A stretch of 64,000 nt of DNA from Vibrio sinaloensis DSM 21326 (GCF_000189275.1 NZ_AEVT01000117.1:124001-188000), one strand, 5' to 3'. Positions 24,509 through 33,972 are shown, counted from the first letter of the stretch. The notes: generated from the letters alone by a model not told the origin. Numbers and translations are program-made.

Positions 24509-25069
24509 ATGGCTCACTACATTTTCGGTTACGGCAGTTTAATGAACTCTGCGTCACGCCAATTAACCGGGCAAACTTCGCACGCAATTACCGCGACAGC
24601 ACACGGCTTCAAACGTTACTGGGGCAAAGTCGATGACAGCTATATCTTGTCGCCATTGGTGGTAAATCGAGGAGATGGTCAAGTCAACGGCGTATTGCTG
24701 CAAGTCGATGACCAGGGGTTAATTGAGTTTGACCGTCGTGAACGAGGCTACCATCGCGTTACCATAGGTGCAGAGCAGATTGACAGCGACTACGAGCTGG
24801 CGAAACACGACCAAGTGTGGGTTTATATCAAGGATCAGCCCGAGCCACCGTGCGATCTCAGCCCCATCATGCAGACTTATGTCGACACTGTTTTAGCGGG
24901 GTGTTTAGAAATTTCTGAACAATTCGCCAAACAGTTTGTTGAACATACGATCGGCTGGCATTTTCCGTTAGAAAACGATCGCCACCAGCCGAAGTACGGC
25001 AATTTGGCAGGTGTAACACCAGAGCACCACAGCCAAATTGATGCCCTGGTCGCACTTGCGCGAGCCTAA
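24509..25069 (+). CDS. Gamma-glutamylcyclotransferase-fold protein
   Basis: 186 residues. It begins MAHYIFGYGSLMNSASRQ, the YGSL phosphate-binding loop of the GGCT fold, followed by VNGVLLQVDDQGLIEFDRRE with the conserved acidic residue region. It probably cleaves or rearranges gamma-glutamyl compounds, but the exact substrate is open. The start with GAGGAG at 7-base spacing is preferred over an in-frame start at 24455. Its promoter region backs onto that of nnrS. Confidence 0.82.
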   Translation: MAHYIFGYGSLMNSASRQLTGQTSHAITATAHGFKRYWGKVDDSYILSPLVVNRGDGQVNGVLLQVDDQGLIEFDRRERGYHRVTIGAEQIDSDYELAKHDQVWVYIKDQPEPPCDLSPIMQTYVDTVLAGCLEISEQFAKQFVEHTIGWHFPLENDRHQPKYGNLAGVTPEHHSQIDALVALARA

Positions 25070-25084
25070 TCGACGGAAAACCGC

Positions 25085-25417
25085 TTAAACGATACGCACC
25101 CCAGCAGGCATTGAGCGCTCTGGGGTGAGCAGCACACTCTCAGACTCATCGTCAGTTTCAGCACACAGCAGCATACATTCAGAGGTTTCACCTCGCATCT
25201 TCGCTTTCGCCAAATTGCACAGCACCACGACCTCTTTGCCCATCAGCTCTTGCTCCGTATAGTAGGGTACCAAGCTCGTGACGGTTTGCAGGCGCTGTTC
25301 GCCGACATCAATCTGCACTATATACAGCTTGTCAGCGTTCTGGTGGCGCGTTACCTCGATAATTTTCCCGGTACGAATCTCTAATTTGGCAAAGTCATTG
25401 TAAGTGATAGTTTCCAT
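25085..25417 (-). CDS. CsaA-like tRNA-binding domain protein
   Basis: 110 residues consisting of one OB-fold tRNA-binding domain (DFAKLEIRTGKIIEVTRHQN, later GKEVVVLCNLAKAKMRGETS). The same domain occurs at the C-terminus of methionyl-tRNA synthetase and as the free-standing CsaA export chaperone. Whether it acts on RNA or on preproteins here is unknown. It is convergent with the GGCT-fold gene (16-base gap) and divergent from galR. Confidence 0.82.
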   Translation of the reverse strand: METITYNDFAKLEIRTGKIIEVTRHQNADKLYIVQIDVGEQRLQTVTSLVPYYTEQELMGKEVVVLCNLAKAKMRGETSECMLLCAETDDESESVLLTPERSMPAGVRIV

Positions 25418-25428
25418 GATAAAACACC

Positions 25429-25445
25429 AAGTAAAGTTTTACTAA
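25429..25445. promoter_or_regulatory. Palindrome AGTAAA-GT-TTTACT upstream of galR
   Basis: A perfect 14-base palindrome (25430-25443) inside AAGTAAAGTTTTACTAA. It resembles, with a spacing difference, the palindrome in front of ebgA at 35988-36006. Candidate LacI-family site between the CsaA-like gene and galR. Confidence 0.4.
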
Positions 25446-25583
25446 AAGACAACGTTTACACTATCAGCAATGCCTTATATTACAAGTGGTAAAGATCTCA
25501 TTTTGATAAGGTAACAGTCATAGTGTTTGCCTTATTTACATTGACAGGGTTAAATGGGCTCAGAACTATTTCTGAGGTCGAAT

Positions 25584-26582
25584 ATGGCAACTATCAAAGA
25601 TGTCGCACGCGAGGCTGGTGTCTCAATCGCGACGGTATCGCGCGTGATCAATCACTCACCGAAAGCAAGTAAAGCGTCGATTCAATCTGTCACTCAGGCG
25701 ATGGCTAAGCTGGGCTATCGCCCCAACGCGGCGGCGCAGGCCCTCGTCAGCCAGAACAGCAATACTGTTGGTGTTTTGGTGGGGGATGTATCGGATCCGT
25801 TTTTTGGCACTTTGGTTAAAGCCGTCGACAATGTCGCTCACGAGCATGGTAAGCACATACTGATCGGTAACGGCTATCACCGAGCAGAAGAAGAGCGCAA
25901 AGCGATAGAGTTACTGATTAACAACCGCTGCGACGCTCTAGTGATCCATTCCAAAGGGCTCACCGATGAGGAGTTGATCAAATACGCCAACGAAGTAAAA
26001 GGCATGGTACTGATCAACCGCCATATTCCTGAATTATCGGAGCGCTGCATTTCACTCGATAACCGCCAAGGTGCGTATTTGGCGACCGAATACTTGATTC
26101 GTCATGGTCATCGTAAAATTGCCTGTATCGCATCCAGCCATGACATTGAAGATGCTCGAGACCGCGTCGAAGGCTACCTCGCCGCATTGAAAGAGCACGA
26201 TATTGACCTGCCTAAAAGCTACATTGAGTATGGCGAACCCAACAGTGATGGTGGAGAAGTCGCAATGACCAACCTACTCACCAAATCGCTGACGATCACC
26301 GGGGCGGTCGCCTATAACGACTATATGGCTGCGGGTGCATTGGCTGTATTAGATGAAAATGGCATTGTGGTCCCTGACCAGGTTTCCATGCTCGGATTTG
26401 ATGATGGCTTGATCGCACGTTATGTCCACCCGCGCTTAACCACGATTCGCTACCCGATAGAAATGATGGCTGAACGCGCCGCTCGACTGGCACTCAAACT
26501 AGCCAAGTCAGAGCCCGCAGAAGATGAAGCGATTGTCTTTACCCCGACTTTGGTTAGACGCAATTCTGTCGACAAGATCTAA
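25584..26582 (+). CDS. galR: Galactose operon repressor GalR
   Basis: 332 residues, close to E. coli GalR over the whole length. The helix-turn-helix MATIKDVAREAGVSIATVSR and recognition region VINHSPKASK are nearly the same, and VGDVSDPFFGTLVKAVDNVA and GFDDGLIARYVHPRLTTIRY mark the galactose-binding domain. The ATG at 25584 (GAGG upstream) gives the family start. It should bind GTGKAANCGNTTMCAC sites; one perfect match stands before galE and one 15/16 match before the importer genes. Confidence 0.93.
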   Translation: MATIKDVAREAGVSIATVSRVINHSPKASKASIQSVTQAMAKLGYRPNAAAQALVSQNSNTVGVLVGDVSDPFFGTLVKAVDNVAHEHGKHILIGNGYHRAEEERKAIELLINNRCDALVIHSKGLTDEELIKYANEVKGMVLINRHIPELSERCISLDNRQGAYLATEYLIRHGHRKIACIASSHDIEDARDRVEGYLAALKEHDIDLPKSYIEYGEPNSDGGEVAMTNLLTKSLTITGAVAYNDYMAAGALAVLDENGIVVPDQVSMLGFDDGLIARYVHPRLTTIRYPIEMMAERAARLALKLAKSEPAEDEAIVFTPTLVRRNSVDKI

Positions 26583-26604
26583 CTTGGGTAAATCACATAA
26601 AAAC

Positions 26605-26631
26605 AAAGGCATGATCTCTCATGCCTTTTCT
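26605..26631. terminator. Terminator between convergent galR and aldo/keto reductase gene
   Basis: Arms AAAGGCATGA and TCATGCCTTT with loop TCTC, then TCTTTG on the plus strand. It is AT-flanked on both sides. Confidence 0.75.
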
Positions 26632-26669
26632 TTGTTTGGCGATACAGTCTCGCCACCTAGCCTATCGCG

Positions 26670-27551
26670 TTATGCAACGTCATGACCTTTTGATGCCACC
26701 CAGATTCGGTACCATTGCTCGTTAGTCAGTTGCAGGTCTAACGCACCGACCGCGGTTTTTACTCGCTCAATATTACCACTACCAAGGATCGGCACAGGGT
26801 TAGACGGTAAACGTAATACCCAGGCAAACACCACTTGATCCAGAGAGTTCGCACCAATCTCTTCAGCCACTTGATGTAATGTAGAGCGAAGGCGCTGGAA
26901 CTGGTCATTTTCTTCGCTGAACAAACGACCACCAGCTAAGCAAGACCATGCCATAGGACGTACGCGCTCTTGCTGAAGTTGCTCTAGCGTCCCATCTTCC
27001 GTGACCTGAAGATTCACCGGATTTATCTCAACTTGGTTAGTGATCAATGACTCATCGACACGCGATTGCAACAGCGCAAATTGCGCAGGTGTGAAATTCG
27101 ACACACCGAAGTGTTTCACTTTACCGGCGGCTTTCAACTGTGAAAATGCCTCAGCGGCCTCATCGGCATCCATGAGTAAATCTGGACGGTGCAATAGTAG
27201 GACATCAAGATGATCGGTTTTAAGACGTTGCAGCGATTCATCGACCGATTCCAGGATTGCGGCCTTACCACTGTTATAGTGATTAACGTACTTTCCTTCA
27301 CCGCGATAAATACCGCACTTAGACACAATTTGGATTTGATCGCGCAAGCTGCTATCAAGAGTAAGCACATCACCAAACATACGCTCACAGGCCGATTCCG
27401 GACCATACACTGGAGCATGGTCAACCGTAGTGACCCCCAGTTCAATATGCTGCTTAACAAATGCGTGTTGCTGCTGGGTGCTCATCCCCCACTCAGCCAT
27501 ACGCCAGTAACCTTGAATCATTGGAGAGAACACTGGATGCTCTTTTTGCAT
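26670..27551 (-). CDS. YdhF-like aldo/keto reductase
   Basis: 293 residues with the AKR signatures GVTTVDHAPVYG (catalytic Asp/Tyr), LKTDHLDVLLLHRPD and AAGKVKHFGVSNFTPAQF. It is strongly similar along its length to E. coli YdhF (NADPH-dependent oxidoreductase, physiological substrate unknown). The ATG at 27551 with AGGA upstream is chosen over the ATG at 27569, which has no ribosome site. It is divergent from a LysR regulator and may be its target. Confidence 0.85.
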   Translation of the reverse strand: MQKEHPVFSPMIQGYWRMAEWGMSTQQQHAFVKQHIELGVTTVDHAPVYGPESACERMFGDVLTLDSSLRDQIQIVSKCGIYRGEGKYVNHYNSGKAAILESVDESLQRLKTDHLDVLLLHRPDLLMDADEAAEAFSQLKAAGKVKHFGVSNFTPAQFALLQSRVDESLITNQVEINPVNLQVTEDGTLEQLQQERVRPMAWSCLAGGRLFSEENDQFQRLRSTLHQVAEEIGANSLDQVVFAWVLRLPSNPVPILGSGNIERVKTAVGALDLQLTNEQWYRIWVASKGHDVA

Positions 27552-27748
27552 GGTCTTAATTCCTATCATGTTTAACCAGTTCAGCCACTGATCATCAATT
27601 CATCTATTGACACTATACGCCCGAAGCCCACTGTGATTAAACCAGCTATCAAGAAAAGATAATTCGATATAAAGGACAATCAACTAGTATTAATCTTTTA
27701 TATTGAATTATAATACTCACTCGATTGGTGAAACAAAGGATGCTCTAG

Positions 27749-28660
27749 ATGCACAAAATGCATAAACGTTTTGAACGCTATGCGCTGTTTAGTGAAGTCG
27801 CCAATCAGTTGAGCTTCTCCAAAGCTGCGGATAAGTTAGGCATTTCACGTAGTTACCTCTCCTCACAAATCCACCAGTTAGAGCAAGAGCTGGAAACCAG
27901 CTTATTGATTCGTTCGACTCGCAGCGTGCGCCTTACTTCCGCGGGTGAGAAGATCTTACTCAAGATGCAAGCCATCAACTCATCCATTTTGCAACTGGAA
28001 AAAGAGCTCGAACATACCGAGAGTGAAGTGACGGGCATGTTGCGTATTACGGCACCGACCATCTTTAGCCATCGCTTTCTGATTGATATCTGCCGCGAGT
28101 TTCAAGACATCCACCCGCAGATCGAATTTGATTTGAATGTCGGCTACACCCGAGAAGATCTAACAAAAACTAACTTTGACCTCGCTATCCGTGCCACCAC
28201 CAATCCGCCAGAAAATATGGTGGCGAAAAAGCTGATGCCCTATCAGCACATCTGCTGCGCCTCGCCGCAATACCTTGCGCGTTATGGAGAACCGACCCAT
28301 CCGGATCAGTTAGTACAACATAACTGTTTGTCAGATCCTCATTTAACCGAGTGGGCGTTCTTTTCTGATAACACCACCATTAGGGTCAAGACCGATGGCG
28401 ACATGTTTATTAATGACAACTTGTTATTGTTGGAGGCGGCAATTCAAGGTAAAGGCATCATCAAAATGCCGGATTACTTGGTCAGGCAAGCTCTCGACAG
28501 TGGCGCTTTGGTGCAAATACTGCCGCGTTACTTTATCAATCAAAGCAGCATCTACTTAATCTATCCTCCACAATTGCGCGGCAGTACCAAATTGGCGGCA
28601 TTTACTGAATTCATGCAACAATGGTTCGCGTCAAAACACGCGACACATTCGCTCAAATAG
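27749..28660 (+). CDS. LysR-family regulator, CrgA-like subgroup
   Basis: 303 residues. The winged helix-turn-helix lies at about 12-60 (FSKAADKLGISRSYLSSQIH); the effector domain begins VTGMLRITAPTIFSHRFLID and ends with the typical SIYLIYPPQLRGSTKLAAF. An AAGGA site precedes the first ATG. Position opposite the aldo/keto reductase gene suggests control of that gene. The following small gene starts 12 bases after its stop. Confidence 0.85.
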   Translation: MHKMHKRFERYALFSEVANQLSFSKAADKLGISRSYLSSQIHQLEQELETSLLIRSTRSVRLTSAGEKILLKMQAINSSILQLEKELEHTESEVTGMLRITAPTIFSHRFLIDICREFQDIHPQIEFDLNVGYTREDLTKTNFDLAIRATTNPPENMVAKKLMPYQHICCASPQYLARYGEPTHPDQLVQHNCLSDPHLTEWAFFSDNTTIRVKTDGDMFINDNLLLLEAAIQGKGIIKMPDYLVRQALDSGALVQILPRYFINQSSIYLIYPPQLRGSTKLAAFTEFMQQWFASKHATHSLK

Positions 28661-28672
28661 ATAAGGTTGGTT

Positions 28673-29017
28673 ATGCTTTCCGTACCACTCAACAGCTTTG
28701 TTCATCGCGTTAATGATAAACAGCAAGTGCTGAACTTAGTCGCTGAGCATGGCTGTCAGTTGAAACGCATTCGCCGTTCACGCCACTGGATGCTGAGCGG
28801 AGATGAAGACCAACTTCGCCTGTTGAGCGATCAGCTCGATAGTGTCAGCCAACAGTGGATAATCAAAGCGATCAATCTCGCGTTACCCAAGTTAACCATT
28901 TCTTTGCAGCAAGTCCTCACTGAACAGCCAAATTTGACCGTCACTCAACTCGTTAGCTTGACCGACTGTTCGATGGAAGAAGCGCGCAGGGCAATTGATG
29001 AACACGAAGGGTTTTAA
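28673..29017 (+). CDS. Small protein of unknown function downstream of LysR
   Basis: 114 residues from the ATG at 28673, with AAGG just before. A basic central stretch (LKRIRRSRHWML) and a C-terminal segment like a short winged helix (LTVTQLVSLTDCSMEEARRA) are visible. It resembles a Vibrio family sometimes labelled ribosome recycling factor-like, but it lacks the length of true RRF and I would not assign that role. It is probably co-transcribed with the LysR gene. Confidence 0.6.
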   Translation: MLSVPLNSFVHRVNDKQQVLNLVAEHGCQLKRIRRSRHWMLSGDEDQLRLLSDQLDSVSQQWIIKAINLALPKLTISLQQVLTEQPNLTVTQLVSLTDCSMEEARRAIDEHEGF

Positions 29018-29065
29018 GCGGGAAAGCGTAACGATTAAGCCAAGTGAGCCCAACCGTTAGCGCGA

Positions 29066-30121
29066 TTAAATGTGGAACAGATAGCAAGTGGTAAAACGGT
29101 ACTCTTGCTCAGGGTGGAGAATGCAGTCAGGTTGCGGCCACTCTGGATGATTGGGAGAATCTGGTAAGAATTGGCTTTCTAACGCGACCCCCGCATAGTC
29201 AGAGTATTCGCCACTTCTGCTCGGTGTACCAGACAACCAGTTTCCCGTATAGAGCTGCATTGCCGGTTTATCAGTTATCACGCTCATCGCCACTTTTTTA
29301 TCCTGACTAGTGAGCCGAGCCACTGCTTGGTTGGTGTCTCTGTTTGGCTCAAAGTAATAACTGTGATCATAGCCTTTGGCAGCCTGCTGCTGATCATCGC
29401 TTAGAAAATCACGCGCAATCACTTTCTCAGTAGTAAAATCAAAGCCACTCCCTATGACACTGGCCAATGAACCAGCCGGAACACCCGTAGAGTCGGTCGG
29501 CAAGTATTGCTGCGCATCAATCCATAATTGATGCTGACGTACGTCGATGCCCGCTTCAGCACCATCAAGATTAAAGTAACTGTGGTTGGTCAAATTCACC
29601 GGCGTCTTGGCGTCTGTTTTGGCTGAGTAATGAATCTCAAGTGCGCCCTGTTCAGTAAGGCGATACAAAGCTTCAACCACTAAATTCCCCGGAAAACCTT
29701 GCTCGCCATCGGCCGAGCGATAACGGAAAAGAACATGGCAAGCCGAATGCTCGACAACCTGCCAACGCACTTTGTTGAAACCGAGCTTACCGCCATGCAG
29801 GCAGTTGCCCGCTTGGTTTTGCTCAAGCTGATAAGGCTGGCCATCAATAAAGAACTTACCTTTAGCAATGCGGTTTGCATAACGACCAACCGTTACCCCC
29901 ATGTAACTGGCTTGTCGTTCAAAGTCGGTCATGGTCCCTACACCAAGTACCACCTCCCGTTGCTCACCACATGCTAAAGGTAAGCGACAACTGAGCACAC
30001 ACGCCCCGATGTCCATCAACACAACACTCATCCCCACGGTGTTGGTCAATTCAAACAACTGCGCAGGTTGCCCATCAAACGCCATCTGCGCAGTCATGTT
30101 TTGCCAAGTCTGTTCAACCAT
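29066..30121 (-). CDS. galM: Aldose 1-epimerase (galactose mutarotase)
   Basis: 351 residues. It contains the family motifs GVTVGRYANRIAKGKFFIDG, NLTNHSYFNLDG (catalytic His) and GVALESQFLPDSPNHPEWPQ with the C-terminal catalytic Glu. It interconverts beta- and alpha-galactose so that GalK can use the product of beta-galactosidases. It is the last gene of the galETKM operon, starting 8 bases after galK. Confidence 0.95.
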   Translation of the reverse strand: MVEQTWQNMTAQMAFDGQPAQLFELTNTVGMSVVLMDIGACVLSCRLPLACGEQREVVLGVGTMTDFERQASYMGVTVGRYANRIAKGKFFIDGQPYQLEQNQAGNCLHGGKLGFNKVRWQVVEHSACHVLFRYRSADGEQGFPGNLVVEALYRLTEQGALEIHYSAKTDAKTPVNLTNHSYFNLDGAEAGIDVRQHQLWIDAQQYLPTDSTGVPAGSLASVIGSGFDFTTEKVIARDFLSDDQQQAAKGYDHSYYFEPNRDTNQAVARLTSQDKKVAMSVITDKPAMQLYTGNWLSGTPSRSGEYSDYAGVALESQFLPDSPNHPEWPQPDCILHPEQEYRFTTCYLFHI

Positions 30122-30129
30122 TTTAAGCC

Positions 30130-31290
30130 TTACCTAACTTCGATTACGCCAGCACCCGCTTTCGCTTGGCAGACGTAAATCGATTCTTTTAACCCTGTCG
30201 CAGCCTGATACTGAGATTCGACTGCGGCTTTTACATCATCAACCAATGCTGGCGGCATCAAGGCAACAATACAACCACCGAACCCACCACCAGTCATACG
30301 CACGCCGCCTTGCTTACCGATCACCTGTTTGACGATCGCCACCAAAGTATCGATCTCTTTAACCGTAATCTCAAAGTCATCACGCATTGAAGCGTGCGAT
30401 TCTGCCATCAGTTTAGCCAAGCGAGGCATATCATTTTCTCGCAGCGCATCTGCTGCTTCTAAGGTTCGCGCATTTTCGCTGATCACATGTCGAGCACGTT
30501 TCGCCACCACTTCATCCAGCTCAGCAACGCGTGCATTAAATTGTTCAATATCGACATCTCTCAGTGCTTTAACACCAAACGCTTGCGCCGCTTGTTCACA
30601 CTGTTGGCGACGAGTGTTGTACTCACTGTCCACCAAACCACGCTGCTTATTGGAGTTAATGATCACAACAGCCATGTCTGCTGGCATAGAAACCGCTTGG
30701 GTGTCGAGCGTACGGCAATCGAGCAGCATGGCATGATTTTCTTGTCCTTCAGCGGAAATCATTTGATCCATGATGCCACAATTACAACCCACAAATTGGT
30801 TCTCGGCTTGTTGACCGTTCAGCGCGATTTCAGCTTGGCTGATCTCCAACTGGTACAGCGCTTTAAACGTTTGACCGATGACGACTTCAAGTGCAGCAGA
30901 AGAACTCAACCCCGCGCCTTGCGGCACATTGCCCGTCACGGCAATATCCGCACCAGCAAACTGATAACCACGCTCCAGTAAATGCTTCACCACACCGCGA
31001 ATGTAGTTCGCCCACATTTTATCTTGTATAAATTCAATCTCTTTGGTGATATCAAACTCGTCGACTTGATTGCCGTAATCCACTGAAATAACACGAACTA
31101 ATGAATCATCGCGCTGAGCTGCTGCGACCACCGTTTGGTAATTTATCGCACACGGCAACACAAACCCATCGTTGTAGTCAGTGTGCTCACCTATCAGGTT
31201 GACTCGACCCGGAGCTTGAATGATATGGCTTGGTTGATACCCCAAGACCTGCTCAAATGACGCTTTCACATTTTGAATAAGTTCAGACAT
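30130..31290 (-). CDS. galK: Galactokinase
   Basis: 386 residues with the GHMP kinase motifs: the galactose signature GRVNLIGEHTDYNDGFVLPC, the ATP loop VPQGAGLSSSAALEV, and the C-terminal RMTGGGFGGCIVALM. It phosphorylates alpha-galactose at C1. It is third in the operon; the galT-galK gap holds overlapping hairpins that could tune its expression. Confidence 0.97.
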   Translation of the reverse strand: MSELIQNVKASFEQVLGYQPSHIIQAPGRVNLIGEHTDYNDGFVLPCAINYQTVVAAAQRDDSLVRVISVDYGNQVDEFDITKEIEFIQDKMWANYIRGVVKHLLERGYQFAGADIAVTGNVPQGAGLSSSAALEVVIGQTFKALYQLEISQAEIALNGQQAENQFVGCNCGIMDQMISAEGQENHAMLLDCRTLDTQAVSMPADMAVVIINSNKQRGLVDSEYNTRRQQCEQAAQAFGVKALRDVDIEQFNARVAELDEVVAKRARHVISENARTLEAADALRENDMPRLAKLMAESHASMRDDFEITVKEIDTLVAIVKQVIGKQGGVRMTGGGFGGCIVALMPPALVDDVKAAVESQYQAATGLKESIYVCQAKAGAGVIEVR

Positions 31291-31319
31291 AAAATGCTCT
31301 CTTAAAGATAAATTAGTTT

Positions 31320-31389
31320 GGGATAGCGCGTGTGAGCCTGTTTCTTCGAGTTAAAGTTGCGCTATCCCGTTAATCGCTAATGGCGGGAT
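31320..31389 (-). promoter_or_regulatory. Mutually exclusive stem-loops between galT and galK
   Basis: GGGATAGCGC (31320-31329) can pair with GCGCTATCCC (31359-31368). ATCCCG (31364-31369) can instead pair with CGGGAT (31384-31389). The two pairings share bases, so only one can form at a time. No T tract follows either, so this is not a standard terminator. Confidence 0.5.
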
Positions 31390-31404
31390 CACCTACCGTT
31401 CGTG

Positions 31405-32457
31405 TTACTGCTCTTTGTAATGCACATCACTAAGCGCTCTGAGCCTTTGTGCGGCTTGCTCTGGTGTTAAATCTCGCTGGCTTTCCGCTAGCATTTCGTA
31501 ACCCACCATAAACTTACGCACCGTCGCACTGCGTAGCAATGGCGGATAGAACAGCGCATGCAACTGCCAATGATCGATGTTTGTGCCTTGTTCAAAGAAC
31601 GGGGCATAGTGCCAGCCCATTGAGTAAGGGAATGAACATTGGAACAAGTTGTCGTAACGGCTGGTGAGCTTCTTAATTGCCACGGCTAAATCGTCGCGTT
31701 GCTCATCACTTAACTCATGCATACGGCGAATATGCGTTTTCGGCAGTAGCATGGTTTCAAACGGCCACGCCGCCCAATACGGGACCAAAGCAACCCAGTG
31801 CTCGGTCTCAACCACAATTCGAGAACCGTCTTGAATCTCCTCAGTCACATAATCAACCAGCAAATTCGACCCATGCTCACGGTAATAGGCTTTTAAGTGA
31901 TGTTCTTTACGTTCGATTTCATTTGGTAGGAAACTGTTCGCCCAGATTTGACCATGTGGATGAGGCTGCGAGCAGCCCATGGTTTCGCCTTTGTTCTCAA
32001 AAGCTTGCACCCAGAGGTACTCTTTACCCAGCTCTTCAATCTGTTGGTCCCAAGTATCGATCACGCCGCGAATCTTAGTCACAGACAACTCTGGTAAGGT
32101 TTTACTGTGGTCGGGTGAGAAACAAATGACTCGACTCAATCCGCGCACACCTTGCGTTTTAAAAAGCGGGCTATCAGAGTGAGGAGCGTCGGGTGAATCA
32201 ACCATCAAAGCCGCAAAATCGTTGTTGAACACATAAGTGCCCTGATAGTCGGGATTTACGTCACCAGAAATGCGTTCATTGGTCGGACATAAAAAGCACT
32301 TTTCATCGTAGCTTGGCAGCTCATCCGTCGCCGCTTTTTCATCGGCACCACTCCAAGGTCGCTTGGCACGGTGGGGAGAAACTAAGATCCACTGCCCCGT
32401 CAAAGGATTGTATCGACGGTGTGGGTGATCCACTGGGTTAAACTCAATATTCGACAT
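31405..32457 (-). CDS. galT: Galactose-1-phosphate uridylyltransferase
   Basis: 350 residues of the bacterial GalT type. The active-site motif GCSQPHPHGQIWA carries the nucleophilic His, and the zinc-binding CFLCPTNERISGD segment is near residues 55-67. It exchanges UMP between UDP-glucose and galactose-1-phosphate. It follows galE by 135 bases. Confidence 0.97.
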   Translation of the reverse strand: MSNIEFNPVDHPHRRYNPLTGQWILVSPHRAKRPWSGADEKAATDELPSYDEKCFLCPTNERISGDVNPDYQGTYVFNNDFAALMVDSPDAPHSDSPLFKTQGVRGLSRVICFSPDHSKTLPELSVTKIRGVIDTWDQQIEELGKEYLWVQAFENKGETMGCSQPHPHGQIWANSFLPNEIERKEHHLKAYYREHGSNLLVDYVTEEIQDGSRIVVETEHWVALVPYWAAWPFETMLLPKTHIRRMHELSDEQRDDLAVAIKKLTSRYDNLFQCSFPYSMGWHYAPFFEQGTNIDHWQLHALFYPPLLRSATVRKFMVGYEMLAESQRDLTPEQAAQRLRALSDVHYKEQ

Positions 32458-32592
32458 CTTACTTACTCAACTTAGCTCTAAATCTGACGGGCTGAAATGT
32501 GGCACTTTACTTAACGAGTTTGCGCTCATCTTTCAGCATAGTGGCCAAGCAGCGGGCGCTCGCTGACTGCAAGGCTGCGGAACTGGCATCGA

Positions 32593-33609
32593 TTATTCGA
32601 GGTATCCATTTGGATTTTCAGACTGCCACTTCCAAGTATCTCTGGTCATTTCACTCACCGTTCGCGACGCTTTCCAAGCTAAATCACGCTCAGCCTTATC
32701 GGTACTGGCCCAACATTCAGCAATATCTCCCGGTCGACGAGGACATAGCTCGTAAGGCACCGGCTTGTCGCACGCAGCCGCAAAAGCTTGCACCATTTCG
32801 AGCACGCTCGAACCTTTGCCAGTGCCAAGGTTATAAATGTGCAATCCAGCTTGATCACCGACCGCTTTGAGTGCTGCGATATGGCCGTCAGCAAGATCCA
32901 TTACATGAATATAGTCACGGACACCGGTACCGTCAGGAGTGGGATAGTCGTTCCCAAACACCGACAGTTTCTCACGACGCCCAACAGCAACTTGAGCAAT
33001 AAAAGGCATTAAATTGTTCGGAATACCTTGTGGGTCTTCTCCCATCGTGCCAGACGGATGAGCTCCCACAGGATTAAAGTAGCGTAATAGGGTAATGCTC
33101 CAATCACTGTCTGCGTGGAACACATCGCTAAGGCACTGCTCCACCATGTATTTGCTACGACCATAAGGGTTTGTCGTTGCACCCGTTGGTGAATCTTCAG
33201 TAATCGGCACCGAAGTTGGGTCACCATAAACCGTAGCCGACGAGCTAAACACGATACTTTTCACTCCCGCCTTACGCATACTGCGCGCTAAAACCAATGA
33301 ACCATTGACGTTGTTGTCATAGTATTCCAGTGGTTTTGCGACCGACTCCCCGACCGCTTTTAAGCCCGCAAAATGGATAACCGCTTCAATGGAATGCTGG
33401 GCGAATACAGAATCAAGGAAGGACTCATCGCGAATATCTCCTTGATAAAAGCTCGGTCTATTGCCTGTTAGTGCTTCAATGCGATTCAGTACTTCTGCTT
33501 TTGCGTTACACAAGTTGTCGACAATGATGGGCTGCATGCCCGCTTCGATCATCTGCACACATGTGTGACTGCCGATGTAACCCATACCACCCGTAACAAG
33601 AACTTTCAC
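32593..33609 (-). CDS. galE: UDP-glucose 4-epimerase
   Basis: 338 residues, the same size as E. coli GalE, from a GTG at 33609 (GGAG 8 bases upstream; an in-frame GTG at 33618 would overlap that site). NAD-binding VLVTGGMGYIGSHTCVQM, catalytic Tyr/Lys in TNPYGRSKYMVEQ, and C-terminal RRPGDIAECWAST are present. It regenerates UDP-glucose from UDP-galactose. First gene of galETKM, with a perfect GalR operator about 110 bases upstream. Confidence 0.97.
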   Translation of the reverse strand: MKVLVTGGMGYIGSHTCVQMIEAGMQPIIVDNLCNAKAEVLNRIEALTGNRPSFYQGDIRDESFLDSVFAQHSIEAVIHFAGLKAVGESVAKPLEYYDNNVNGSLVLARSMRKAGVKSIVFSSSATVYGDPTSVPITEDSPTGATTNPYGRSKYMVEQCLSDVFHADSDWSITLLRYFNPVGAHPSGTMGEDPQGIPNNLMPFIAQVAVGRREKLSVFGNDYPTPDGTGVRDYIHVMDLADGHIAALKAVGDQAGLHIYNLGTGKGSSVLEMVQAFAAACDKPVPYELCPRRPGDIAECWASTDKAERDLAWKASRTVSEMTRDTWKWQSENPNGYLE

Positions 33610-33702
33610 CGTTCGCACTCCACTGATTAGTAAACCACGTTGCCCTGCAACGCAGGCATTTGTCTGTGATTAAAAGTCTACCAATCAAATCCGCTCAAGA
33701 TC

Positions 33703-33718
33703 CGTGATCAAATTCGCA
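33703..33718. promoter_or_regulatory. Possible CRP site before galE
   Basis: CGTGATCAAATTCGCA matches TGTGA-N6-TCACA at 8 of 10 fixed positions. It directly adjoins the GalR operator, as expected for a catabolite-controlled gal promoter. Confidence 0.4.
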
Positions 33719-33720
33719 TT

Positions 33721-33736
33721 GTGTAAACGTTTCCAC
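33721..33736. promoter_or_regulatory. GalR operator upstream of galE
   Basis: GTGTAAACGTTTCCAC fits the GalR/GalS consensus GTGKAANCGNTTMCAC at every position. It lies 112 bases upstream of the galE start, on the galE side of the divergent galE-ebgR gap. Confidence 0.85.
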
Positions 33737-33869
33737 AAAATAGTTATGTTTACCTGTCTGGGTAACAGACGAAAAAGGTTTAGTTAAATCGCATAATAGG
33801 TTGAGAATAGGCGCTCTTCTGGGCATAAAACGTCGTTCTTTCCACCGCGTGTCAGCGGAATCTGCTGTT

Positions 33870-33896
33870 GTTTACACTTTTTACTAAAAATTAGTA
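33870..33896. promoter_or_regulatory. Candidate EbgR autoregulatory site
   Basis: TACTAA-AAA-TTAGTA (33882-33896) is a perfect 15-base palindrome. The flanking TTTACACTTTTTACTAA shares the half-site TTTTACTAA with the ebgA upstream palindrome. It lies 77-100 bases before the ebgR start. The rest of the galE-ebgR gap (33610-33972) shows no gene. Confidence 0.4.
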
Positions 33897-33972
33897 CATC
33901 GCAGGATGGATTGTTTACAATGACTCTCAATAGTTAGATTGCCGACTAAGGCAACGTAAAGGGATGTAAATC

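Noticed and set aside
30329..30981. Two long plus-strand frames within galK
   Set aside because: Antisense to intact galK; serine/alanine-rich shadow translation.
33737..33780. Second GalR operator near GTTTACC-TGTCT-GGGTAAC
   Set aside because: The arms differ from each other and from the GalR consensus, and the central CG is missing.
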